Origin: JACCWM01 sp040393065
GTDB lineage: Bacteria; Myxococcota_A; Bradymonadia; Bradymonadales; Bradymonadaceae
Length of the DNA: 64,000 nt
Assembly (NCBI GenBank): GCA_040393065.1
Contig: JBEBUW010000012.1
Span: 1 to 64,000 of the forward strand
Reading direction: 5' to 3'
Part shown: in pieces, positions 8,037 to 16,087 of the stretch
Layout: each line of letters begins with the position of its first letter
Numbering within the stretch: position 1 is the first letter of the stretch
Made by a program: the position numbers and the translations under genes
The notes under the pieces: model-generated
Seen by the model: the letters and a program-made list of their open reading frames with translations, nothing else
What the model was told of the DNA's origin: nothing
Database searches by the model: none

Positions 8037-9566
8037 ATGTTCTCCCCCCAATTCCTGTTTCGCATTCCCCTGGTTCTCCTTACCACTCTTGCCCTCACAG
8101 CCAGCGCCTGCTCCGGAAAACAACAAACACCAGACACGCATCCCGCCGCCGAGCAAGCCGCTCCCCATCCTGACGCCCGACTGCAATCGGCCGAACTCCT
8201 GTCAACCCACGCCCAATGGATGCCTGCCGATACCGTAGCCGTCTTAATAGGCTCCCCACACGCTCTGTGGGAAATTGCCCACAACGTTTTTCCGACCGCC
8301 GAACGCGGAGGCGACACCCACTTTGAAGCATTCCAAAAGGACATCAGCCAGCTACTTCTGCCCCATATCGGCGTGGACATCCGACAGGTCGACTCCGTGA
8401 TCCTTGCCATCGGCCTGAGCCGACAAGTCCTGATCTTAGCCGGCGACCTGGACATGGAATATCTGAACAAACACCAGCCAGCCCCGGCCAAAGGCTACAT
8501 CGCCTACCAATTCCAGCCCGGACTGCTGGGAGAATCCCAAAACTCCCTCTGGGGCGTACCCCTCGAAAACCAGCAGGGCATCGCAATCTTCTTAACGCCC
8601 GACGCCGCCAGCCAGGCCATCCAGGCCGTCGCCTCCGCCAGCAACACCCTTGCCAGCACGCCCGCACTTTTTAACTCCTTTCAAAACCTGCTCGAAGCCA
8701 CCACCAGCAACGATCTCGTCCTGGCCGGTCATCTCGACGAGGCAATGCAACAAACACTGACCGCACTGACCTCCATGCCAGCCCCCCGGACACTCGTGCT
8801 CGACTACGGCGACAGCGCCCTGCGCGCCCACCTTCAAGGCCAGCCCGAAGCGCTCGATCATTACGAACACATATTCAATTTCTACCGCTATGACATGCCC
8901 GAAAACCTGCGCGCCCTCTACAACACCGGCGGCCTCGACACCCCCTACGCACGCGCGAGCTTCATCTCTGGCTACCATCTCGCCATGAGCCTTGCCGCCG
9001 CCCTCAAATTTGAGCGCACCCCCGAAACACTCGCCGTCGACATCGCCCTGCCACGCCAGAACGTCCTGATGCTGCTCGGCGTTGCCGCCGCATCCGCCAT
9101 CCCGGCCTACGAAAAATACATCGCCCGCTCCAAAGCCTCCGAAGCACAAATCGTCTTCTCACAACTCAGCGCCGAAGCCATCGCCTACTACGAGCAATCC
9201 GCAGCACAAGGCGGCACCTGCCACTTTCCCCCGTCCGCAAACCCCGTCCCCGCCCACGAACCCTGCTGCGACGACATCGGCCCCACAGGCGGTGAGCGCT
9301 GGCAAGCACCCGCCGACACCTGGCAGCAACCCGGCTGGCAAGCCCTGAACGTCCAGATCACAGATCCCAGGTATTTCGCCTACCAGACCATCCACCAACC
9401 CGGTAAGGACGGCGCCCCCGACACCTTCATTCTACGCGCCTTCGCTGACTTCAAACTCGGCGGCCCGCGCCACACCACTGAACTCCACATCACCGGCCAA
9501 CAGAACCCCGACGGCACCTGCCACGCCCGGGCATACGAGCCGATCACCCACAACGAACTCCAATAA
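8037..9566 (+). CDS. Large lipoprotein of unknown role
   Basis: A 509-residue predicted lipoprotein with a hydrophobic signal ending in TASAC. The mature protein begins with a Gln/Pro/Ala-rich spacer, then a globular part with long Ala/Leu-rich amphipathic segments. Near residues 395-420 is a Cys-containing stretch (GTCHFP...EPCCDD). It resembles the large unnamed substrate-type lipoproteins common in predatory and myxobacterial lineages, but no family is recognised. GGAG at 8024-8027 supports ATG 8037. The gene is followed after 40 bases by the haem-binding lipoprotein, so the two are probably cotranscribed. Its last four residues and the 17 bases around its stop are identical to those of the DUF262 gene. 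Confidence 0.72.
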   Translation: MFSPQFLFRIPLVLLTTLALTASACSGKQQTPDTHPAAEQAAPHPDARLQSAELLSTHAQWMPADTVAVLIGSPHALWEIAHNVFPTAERGGDTHFEAFQKDISQLLLPHIGVDIRQVDSVILAIGLSRQVLILAGDLDMEYLNKHQPAPAKGYIAYQFQPGLLGESQNSLWGVPLENQQGIAIFLTPDAASQAIQAVASASNTLASTPALFNSFQNLLEATTSNDLVLAGHLDEAMQQTLTALTSMPAPRTLVLDYGDSALRAHLQGQPEALDHYEHIFNFYRYDMPENLRALYNTGGLDTPYARASFISGYHLAMSLAAALKFERTPETLAVDIALPRQNVLMLLGVAAASAIPAYEKYIARSKASEAQIVFSQLSAEAIAYYEQSAAQGGTCHFPPSANPVPAHEPCCDDIGPTGGERWQAPADTWQQPGWQALNVQITDPRYFAYQTIHQPGKDGAPDTFILRAFADFKLGGPRHTTELHITGQQNPDGTCHARAYEPITHNELQ

Positions 9567-9568
9567 AT
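9552..9568 (+). repeat. 17-bp direct repeat, copy 1
   Basis: AACGAACTCCAATAAAT spans the stop codon of the large lipoprotein gene. An identical copy spans the stop codon of the unrelated DUF262 gene at 12154-12170. Confidence 0.6.
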
Positions 9569-9606
9569 ACCGTTCCCCTGTCGCAACCACACACCCGGAG
9601 ACTCCC

Positions 9607-10134
9607 ATGCACCCGCTTTCCCGCATTTTCATCCCCCTGGCCGCCCTCATCATCGTCAGCGCCTGTAACCCCTCCACCACACCCCCATCCACCTCCGCAC
9701 CCACCCAGGATTCCCCCACCGAATACCGCTGGATGCCCGCCTCCGACGCCCAGAAATTCCTCGCCATCGAAGAACAACTCCAGGGCTTCTCACGCTCCAT
9801 GCGCGAAATCCACTACCGCTACAACGAACTCTACTTCGCCGCTCAGGACCAAAACTGGCCCTACGCCGACTACCAGCTCGAACACCTCGTCGAAAGCCTC
9901 GAACAGGGCATGGCCCGCCGCCCGGAGCGCGCCACCCACTCCACCAACTTCATCAAAAACGACGTCCCACCCCTCCAGGAAGCCATCGATCAGAAAAACC
10001 CCGAACTCTTCGCCGAACGCTTCCAGGCCTTCACCACCGCCTGCAACACCTGCCACGCCATGGAAGACCACCCCTTCATCCACATCAACCCGCCCACCGT
10101 CCGCTTCTCCGCCGTCGGCCGTAGCTCCGAATAA
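9607..10134 (+). CDS. Lipoprotein with a C-terminal CxxCH haem site (cytochrome c'-like)
   Basis: A 175-residue predicted lipoprotein with lipobox VSAC (Cys20). The mature part is almost all helical, and a single haem-attachment motif C146-N-T-C149-H150 lies near the C-terminus. A four-helix protein with CxxCH in the last helix is the layout of class II cytochromes c (cytochrome c'), so a monohaem, lipid-anchored cytochrome is the best reading. The usual cytochrome c' length is 120-130 residues, which fits after removal of the signal and linker. Fold and haem content are inferred. CGGAG precedes ATG. It lies 40 bases after the large lipoprotein gene, which may be its partner. Confidence 0.75.
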   Translation: MHPLSRIFIPLAALIIVSACNPSTTPPSTSAPTQDSPTEYRWMPASDAQKFLAIEEQLQGFSRSMREIHYRYNELYFAAQDQNWPYADYQLEHLVESLEQGMARRPERATHSTNFIKNDVPPLQEAIDQKNPELFAERFQAFTTACNTCHAMEDHPFIHINPPTVRFSAVGRSSE

Positions 10135-10152
10135 CTCCCCCAAAACCCCAAA

Positions 10153-10185
10153 GCCCCGGCAACCTCTCCACAAGATTGCCGGGGC
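10153..10185. terminator. Terminator-like hairpin, CGGCAA...TTGCCG family (copy B)
   Basis: GCCCCGGCAA pairs with TTGCCGGGGC around a short loop, 18 bases after the haem-lipoprotein stop. Neither side has a good T run, so activity is uncertain. The hairpin differs from copy A at only two bases within the 31-base hairpin. Confidence 0.55.
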
Positions 10186-10332
10186 CATTCAAGCCGCGCC
10201 GTCCCGAAATTCACGCCACACCCCCGAACCCCGCATCCCCCCCACTCCCTCAGACCAACTTTGTACTGGCCAGCCCCTCCCCTTTACAGTACTTTACAAG
10301 CCAGCACACAAACCAGAACCGGCGGAGGAAAA

Positions 10333-12168
10333 ATGACCACGTTCGACAGCACCAAATCATCCCTGAATGACCTGTTACGTGATATTCGCGAAGGCAAAAT
10401 TCAACTACCCGATTTCCAGAGAGGCTGGGTCTGGGACGATGATCACATTCGTGACCTGCTCGTAAGCATCGCTCGATCCTTTCCAATTGGCGCCGTTATG
10501 CTTCTCGAAACCGGCGGCGATGTTCGCTTTCAAACACGCCCCGTCGAAGGCACAGAATCACTTATTGCCCCGAATCAAAAACCAGAAAAACTCATTCTGG
10601 ACGGTCAACAGCGACTCACCACGTTGACCCAGGCGCTTTCCGCCGAAAAACCAGTAAAAACCCGCACCGCAAAAAAAGATAATATAAATCGCTACTATTA
10701 CTTCGATATCGAAAAAGCCGTGGAGTCACCCTTCACGCTCGATGAAGCAATCATCGCGGTTGATGAGAAAAAACAGCTGAGAACAAATTTTGGCCGTGAT
10801 GTTGAGCTTGACCTCTCCACACGCGAGCTCGAATGCAAACACATGTACTTTCCCTGCGGCCTCATCATGAATGCAGACGAATGGGAATCCACACTGTATC
10901 GTGTTAATCCAGACAAATTCGGCCTCTATATGAAGTTTCGAGGTCAAATTCTGGATATTTTTCGCACCTATCAATTGCCCGTAATCCTACTCAAAAAAGA
11001 AACGACCAAAGAAGCCGTATGTCTGGTATTCGAAAAAGTGAATACCGGCGGCGTCTCCCTGTCCGTCTTTGAACTCATCACCGCAAGCTACGCAGCAGAT
11101 GGCTACAACCTGCGCGATGACTGGTTCGGCTCTGACATACGCAATCTCGACTCACGCAAAAAGAGAATCGAAAGAAATCCTTTATTAAAAGGCATCGCCG
11201 CCACCGACTTCCTTCAAGCCGTCAGCCTGCTTTATACCCATGAACTCCGCAAAGCCGACCTCGCTAACGGTAAAACAGGCAAACAAGTACGCCCGGTCAG
11301 CGCCAAGCGCTCAGATGTTTTGCAATTACCACTCTCCGCCTGGCAAAACTGGGCAGACGACGTCGAAGCAGGCTTCAAACTCGCCGGCCAATTCTTACAA
11401 AAAGAGTTTTTCTACAACCGAGCAGAACTACCCTACGGCACACAAATTGTCCCCCTTGCCGCTGTGCTCGCCCGCCTGAAAACACGCTGGCTCGAGCCAC
11501 GCATCTACGACAAACTCGCCAGGTGGTTCTGGTGTGGAGTCTTGGGTGAACTCTACGGCGGCGCCGTAGAAACCCGCATCGCCAATGATTACGAAGAACT
11601 CCTGACCTGGTTTAACGACGATTCGTCAGAGCCCCGCAGCGTAAAAGACGCAAGCTTTCATCCCGATCGATTTAACTCACTACGCTCCCGAAACAGTGCC
11701 GCCTACAAAGGCATCAACGTACTCGTCTTACGCGAAGGCGCAAAAGACTGGCTCTGGAACGCCAGCATCCAGGAACTGGACGCCGCAGAAATGGGACTCG
11801 ACATCCACCACATCTTCCCCCGCGCCTGGTGCGAAAAACACGGCATCTCCAAAAACCGCTACAACAGTATTCTCAACAAAACGCCCATTTCCTACCGCGC
11901 CAACCGCAAAATCGGCGGCAAAGCCCCCTCGCACTACATCCCCGAACTCCAGAAAGAAAAACAAACACAGTTTTCCGACCACACCATGGACGAACTACTC
12001 GCCAGCCACGCACTCTCCCCCGAGCTGCTCCGAGCTGACGACTTCGACAACTTCATCATAGACCGCCGTCGCCAACTAACCCAACTCGTCGAACGCGCCA
12101 TGGGCAAATCAATCTTACTCCCCGACGCAACGCCCCCTGAATTTTCCTCGGCAAACGAACTCCAATAA
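10333..12168 (+). CDS. DUF262/HNH protein, GmrSD-like restriction nuclease
   Basis: A 611-residue cytoplasmic protein fusing the two halves of GmrSD-type systems. The N-terminal DUF262 (GmrS, ParB/Srx-like) domain shows QLPDFQRGWVW at residues 24-34 and the nucleotide-site motif LILDGQQRLTTL at 87-98. The C-terminal HNH-type domain shows LDIHHIFP near 489-496, then N-x-x-Y-N, NK-x-P and N-x-x-IGGK-x-PS-x-Y-I. Known relatives are type IV enzymes that cut glucosylated or otherwise modified phage DNA; that substrate is inferred here. GGCGGAGG directly precedes ATG 10333. It shares its last 17 bases with the lipoprotein gene at 8037, hinting at past recombination. Confidence 0.88.
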   Translation: MTTFDSTKSSLNDLLRDIREGKIQLPDFQRGWVWDDDHIRDLLVSIARSFPIGAVMLLETGGDVRFQTRPVEGTESLIAPNQKPEKLILDGQQRLTTLTQALSAEKPVKTRTAKKDNINRYYYFDIEKAVESPFTLDEAIIAVDEKKQLRTNFGRDVELDLSTRELECKHMYFPCGLIMNADEWESTLYRVNPDKFGLYMKFRGQILDIFRTYQLPVILLKKETTKEAVCLVFEKVNTGGVSLSVFELITASYAADGYNLRDDWFGSDIRNLDSRKKRIERNPLLKGIAATDFLQAVSLLYTHELRKADLANGKTGKQVRPVSAKRSDVLQLPLSAWQNWADDVEAGFKLAGQFLQKEFFYNRAELPYGTQIVPLAAVLARLKTRWLEPRIYDKLARWFWCGVLGELYGGAVETRIANDYEELLTWFNDDSSEPRSVKDASFHPDRFNSLRSRNSAAYKGINVLVLREGAKDWLWNASIQELDAAEMGLDIHHIFPRAWCEKHGISKNRYNSILNKTPISYRANRKIGGKAPSHYIPELQKEKQTQFSDHTMDELLASHALSPELLRADDFDNFIIDRRRQLTQLVERAMGKSILLPDATPPEFSSANELQ

Positions 12169-12170
12169 AT
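12154..12170 (+). repeat. 17-bp direct repeat, copy 2
   Basis: AACGAACTCCAATAAAT spans the stop codon of the DUF262 gene and is identical to 9552-9568. The two copies bracket the haem-lipoprotein and DUF262 genes. Confidence 0.6.
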
Positions 12171-12250
12171 CCCCGACTTGAAATCCCGCACCATTCTCAG
12201 GATAGTTACCGCCTCCCACAAAGACCCGAAAACCAGCCAGGTAACTATCC

Positions 12251-13144
12251 ATGAACCCCCCATTTCGATTCACCGACGCCCCCGAAATCAACGACGTCTG
12301 GCAAACCAATCTTGATGTAGATGTCCTCATTCACACCCGCCCCCTCCTCATTGCCGAGCGCGACCGCTTTGCCCGAACCTACGGCTCCCTCTACGCCGCC
12401 AACGAACTCCAATTCGCCGTGTACCGTGGCTTAAAAGAATACGGCCACGCCCAACTTCCCCGCTTCCGAGACCAGCTCTACGATCACATGGACGCCTTCC
12501 ACACCGAAGTCGGCGCCGAAGCACTTGTGCTCTACTCCCTTCTCAACGCCCCGAAAGACATGAGCGCAAAAATCGACGACCGTGCCCAAAAACACTTCTA
12601 CCAGACCCTTCAAACCCCCGAACTCATCGCCCGGTTCGTCGACCAGATCCTGCTCAAACTCCACACCCTCGACCCCATCGAACGCTTCCACGAAATCTTC
12701 CGCCTCCGCGCCCAACACATCGCCCAACAAATCCCCTTCGCCCCCAACGCCTCCCAACTCCTGGCCGACTACTTCCAGAACCATTCCCCCTTCCTGGCCC
12801 TTCGCTCCCTGGCCCCCGACGAATTACCCTCACTCTCGTCCCCCCAGGAACAAATCCTCAACAAAGCCCTCCTCACCGACCTCATGCACGGCCTGATCCA
12901 CCGCCTCGAAACCACCCCCGCCTTCCTCGACTCCATCCTCGCCCAGTGGACCATCCCCCTACTCCACGAACGCTTCCACGAAATCGACCACGAAATCGCC
13001 TCCATCCAGATCAACGGCAAAACCATCGACCGCCACACCTTCGTCACCCGCGCCAAAGCCCCCGCCCACTGGCTCCAACTCGCCGAAACCCTCGGCCACC
13101 CCGTACCACCACCCACAACCGCCCAACCAAACGCCGCTCCCTGA
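12251..13144 (+). CDS. Unknown protein, paralogue 2 of a two-member family
   Basis: A 297-residue protein homologous end to end with the product at 3636-4517; the N-terminal 70 residues are the best conserved (FTDAP, DVWQTNLDVDVLIHTRP, AERDRFA, GLK-x-YG, LP). It differs in the middle (about residues 75-120) and in a Pro-rich tail ending PPPTTAQPNAAP. No signal peptide, transmembrane segment or known catalytic motif was found. It starts 82 bases after the DUF262 gene on the same strand and could be cotranscribed with it, whereas paralogue 1 follows ssrA. The extreme C bias at third positions matches the surrounding genes, so it has been in this genome for some time. Function unknown. Confidence 0.8.
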   Translation: MNPPFRFTDAPEINDVWQTNLDVDVLIHTRPLLIAERDRFARTYGSLYAANELQFAVYRGLKEYGHAQLPRFRDQLYDHMDAFHTEVGAEALVLYSLLNAPKDMSAKIDDRAQKHFYQTLQTPELIARFVDQILLKLHTLDPIERFHEIFRLRAQHIAQQIPFAPNASQLLADYFQNHSPFLALRSLAPDELPSLSSPQEQILNKALLTDLMHGLIHRLETTPAFLDSILAQWTIPLLHERFHEIDHEIASIQINGKTIDRHTFVTRAKAPAHWLQLAETLGHPVPPPTTAQPNAAP

Positions 13145-13303
13145 CCTCCCCTGACCTACCCAGTTTCTCCTTGCCAGACCTCTCCAGACCGCCTACCGTA
13201 CCTCCCATCTCAAACAAGCAGTATTTCGCAGCCACAAAAGGCGGCGAGGGGTCCAAAATTCGGTCTGGAAATCTCACATTTTCTACTTCGATAGGAGAAA
13301 CGA

Positions 13304-14524
13304 ATGCGACAGCTACTGTTCTATCTGGGGTTCACCTTACTGAGCATCATGGTTGTGAGCTGCGGCGACGACAAATCATCAAACCTGCAAGCCGACAAAG
13401 CCCATCAAGTCACCAACTCAATCGACGAAGTCAACCAGTCCAGGCGTGACATTGTCACCTCCTATTGCACTTGTGCGACATCCGAACCCGGCAGCGCCCG
13501 ACAACAATGCATCGACGAAAACCAGCCAGACCCTCTCAGCCTCTCCGAATGCCAGACAACCGCAGTCTCCTGCGATCCAGATAGCTACATCGCCTACATG
13601 AATTGCAATCGAGACGCCTACAAAGCTCTCAACAGCTGCATTCAATTTTGCCCCGATTCAGCTACAGAAAGCCGGTGCATCGATGCCTTTGACACCAAAA
13701 CTGACAGCTGCAACGCACTCATTTCCACAGAGATCATAACCGCATTACAATCATGCGGTTCCGGTCAAACCCCGGCCTGCACAAACACATCCTCTCCCGC
13801 CCCCAACCCCGGCACCGATCCCACGCCGCAGGACGACTGCTCGGTGATCTGCAACAAGGTCGAATCCTGCTTCACAGGTCCTGGCGGCCCCCCTTCGACC
13901 GATTGCCACACACGTTGCAAGGCAAATCAATACAATAGCGTTACTCTTGCCGACCCGACCATCAGTTGCCTGAAATCCGCCGGCACCTGCCCGGACGTGA
14001 AAGGTTGCCTGGTACAGGATTCGATCTGCGACGAGGTCTGCCAGTCCCTGCTTACATGCAACGCCTTTGACTCCACCGAAACCTGCAAAGCAACTTGCGG
14101 CGTCATGGCCAGCACCGGCCAGTGGACCAGTGAACAGATCGATTGCCTGAATGCGGCCAGCTCCAAAGACACCTGCCACGATATCGCAGAAATGTGTCTC
14201 TACGGACGCCGTGATTCAACGGATGCTGCTTGCGGAATCTACCCTCAGAGCCGTTGTTGGGGCATGAGCGGATGCAGTTGTGATATCGCCTGGCGCCCCT
14301 GCGATCCCCGTGTCGCCTGCATGGACTGCCAGCGCGCCTGTATGAAATTCACAGGCTGCGTCTACGGCGGTCAGGCCAACACCGCACACCGCGCCGAATG
14401 CATGGCTGGCTGCGAAGGCGCCTGGTCCCAAGAAACCATCCAATGCTTCGCCGACCTCCCATCCGGCAACATCATGGGCAATGATTGCGACTCCGCCCAG
14501 ATGCAACTCTGCCTGGGTTATTAA
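13304..14524 (+). CDS. Cysteine-rich lipoprotein
   Basis: A 406-residue predicted lipoprotein with lipobox MVVSC. It contains several dozen Cys in repeating blocks, for example C-x-x-x-C...C-x(4-9)-C, such as DDCSVICNKVESCF, SICDEVCQSLLTC and MDCQRACMKFTGC. The repeats have the form C-x-x-(V/A)-C-x-x-(L/F)-x-x-C, suggesting several small disulfide-bonded helical hairpins exported to the cell surface. Similar Cys-rich repeat lipoproteins are common in myxobacteria and Bradymonadales, and their functions are unknown. AGGAG at 7 bases supports the ATG. Its third codon positions are less C-biased than those of the upstream genes. Confidence 0.75.
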   Translation: MRQLLFYLGFTLLSIMVVSCGDDKSSNLQADKAHQVTNSIDEVNQSRRDIVTSYCTCATSEPGSARQQCIDENQPDPLSLSECQTTAVSCDPDSYIAYMNCNRDAYKALNSCIQFCPDSATESRCIDAFDTKTDSCNALISTEIITALQSCGSGQTPACTNTSSPAPNPGTDPTPQDDCSVICNKVESCFTGPGGPPSTDCHTRCKANQYNSVTLADPTISCLKSAGTCPDVKGCLVQDSICDEVCQSLLTCNAFDSTETCKATCGVMASTGQWTSEQIDCLNAASSKDTCHDIAEMCLYGRRDSTDAACGIYPQSRCWGMSGCSCDIAWRPCDPRVACMDCQRACMKFTGCVYGGQANTAHRAECMAGCEGAWSQETIQCFADLPSGNIMGNDCDSAQMQLCLGY

Positions 14525-14846
14525 TCCTTGTATTTACCGGCGTGATCCGTCCCCAACCTCGTTATTTCGGACGGCTCACGCCCCCTCCTCCCTTCAAAAA
14601 CCCTTCGCGCCATTCGCGCCTTCGCGCCTTCGCGTGCGCCTTTTGCCTTTGCCATACCTTTACCGCGCCTTTCACCTCTCCCCGCCCCTTGCCAGCATCA
14701 AAAAAATATGATTAGGCTACCCCCACATTTTCGAAATCACGCAGTTCGTTTCGAGCAGTAGATGTACAGAAGGCAAAACCATTGGGAGGTCTTGCCACAC
14801 ATAATGGACCGCCGATTAAGCCGTTCGGCATGGATGGAGAATCATC
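14525..14846. other. Intergenic region with a short CGCGCCTT-type repeat
   Basis: A 322-base gap. At 14602-14640 the octamer TTCGCGCC recurs about four times with small changes, a low-complexity run. An A-rich stretch follows at 14699-14708. No promoter or terminator is convincing. Confidence 0.5.
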
Positions 14847-15671
14847 ATGTCTCAGCCTGCTTTTATCCGTCGTTTCATCGTCAGCTACGTCTTGACCGCC
14901 GGCCGCCGCGTGGTCGTCATCGAGGACATGCTCCGGGTCGCCAAAAAACACGGCAATGCCGCCCTCGTCACCGAACTCGAACAGGCCGCCGAACTCGCCC
15001 GCGAAACCTTCCGACTGGTCCGCCTCTGGCACACCGAGCGCGACAAGTCCAAGCGCAGCCGCCCCGACGCCGTCGCACTCGACAACCAGTTGGACCGCGC
15101 CATCACCCGCGTGCGTGACCACGCCGCCAACTTCGCCGATATGCCCGGCGACGATCCCGACGCCGTCATGGCCCGCAAGTTCCTGGCCGCTTTCTACCCA
15201 CACGGCGTCCGCGCCATCACCCACCAACCCTACGAAGAACAGCTCGTCACCGTCGAAGAAATGCTCACCGCCTGGGCCAAACCCGATTGGCAAGACACAA
15301 TCCGTGAGCTCGGACTCGCCAAATTCATCCAACTCATCACCACCCTCACCGCCGACTACCGCGAAGCCGTCACCGGCTTCGTCCGCCGCGACGTCACCTG
15401 GGACGAAGTCCGCACCGCCGAAGACGACGGCCAAACCCTCCTCGCCAGCCTCGTCGCCCGCGTCCTCGGCCTCTACCCCACCGACTCACCCGACGACCTC
15501 AAATTCCGCACCGAATACCTCGAAATGTTCGACGAACAAAACAACCTGACCGCCGAATACCGCAGCCGCCGCAAAGGCAAAGAAGCCCCCGACGTCGACC
15601 CCGACACCGGCACCGAATTCGAAGACTCCGACTCCGAAACCGAAACCACCACCGAGCTCTCCGAAGCCTGA
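14847..15671 (+). CDS. Unknown helical protein with an acidic tail
   Basis: A 274-residue protein, predicted cytoplasmic because no signal or membrane segment is seen. Residues 1-210 are mostly amphipathic helix with many Arg and Glu (RVVVIEDMLRVAKKHG, LEQAAELARETFRLVRLWHTERDKSKRSRP). The last 45 residues are Asp/Glu/Thr-rich and look disordered. It superficially resembles four-helix-bundle unknowns that occur in tandem copies in other phyla, but no family is recognised. It lies at the left end of the defence-type island, just before the 85-bp repeats. GGAG precedes ATG 14847. Confidence 0.68.
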   Translation: MSQPAFIRRFIVSYVLTAGRRVVVIEDMLRVAKKHGNAALVTELEQAAELARETFRLVRLWHTERDKSKRSRPDAVALDNQLDRAITRVRDHAANFADMPGDDPDAVMARKFLAAFYPHGVRAITHQPYEEQLVTVEEMLTAWAKPDWQDTIRELGLAKFIQLITTLTADYREAVTGFVRRDVTWDEVRTAEDDGQTLLASLVARVLGLYPTDSPDDLKFRTEYLEMFDEQNNLTAEYRSRRKGKEAPDVDPDTGTEFEDSDSETETTTELSEA

Positions 15672-15730
15672 TCCCCTACCAACGATCACTGCACACTTGT
15701 GATCCATCGACCCCCCTCCATCCCATCCTC

Positions 15731-15955
15731 CATCGCTCGCCGCGCCTCTGAGTCGCGCTGCGAGCGACCCACCATCGCCTCACTGCGCCATAAAGTCTCA
15801 CCACAAGCGACCCACCATCGCTCGCAACGCCACTCAGTCGCGCCGCAAGCGACTCACCATCGCCCAACTGCGCCATAAAGTCTCACCACCAGCGACCCAT
15901 CATCGCTCACCACGCCACTCAGCCACGCGGCGAGCGACCTCCCATCGCGTGCACC
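15731..15955. repeat. 85-bp tandem repeat, about 2.6 copies
   Basis: Units start at 15731, 15816 and 15901, spaced exactly 85 bases. Each opens with CATCGCTC, contains CTGCGCCATAAAGTCTCACC in its second half and ends in GCGACCCAC or GCGACCCAT. Each unit also consists of two diverged halves of about 42 bases (both beginning CATCGC), so an older 42-bp repeat was duplicated. The period is not a multiple of 3 and no ribosome site is present, so I treat it as non-coding. It fills most of the 416-base gap 15672-16087. Confidence 0.85.
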
Positions 15956-16087
15956 ACGCCTCATCCCTCCACCCTGGTCAGGAAACAGCACTTTACGCCC
16001 GTACATGCGCACGCAATACTCGACCGTCACGCTTGTTGAAGCCAAACAACGCGGTGCACCGACCTCTCTATAGAACAGGACTTCTTC

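Noticed and set aside
3541..14846. Classical integrative island at ssrA
   Set aside because: No integrase and no second copy of the tmRNA 3' end in the window.
15731..15955. CRISPR array
   Set aside because: Units are 85 bases and contiguous, without unique spacers; no cas gene nearby.
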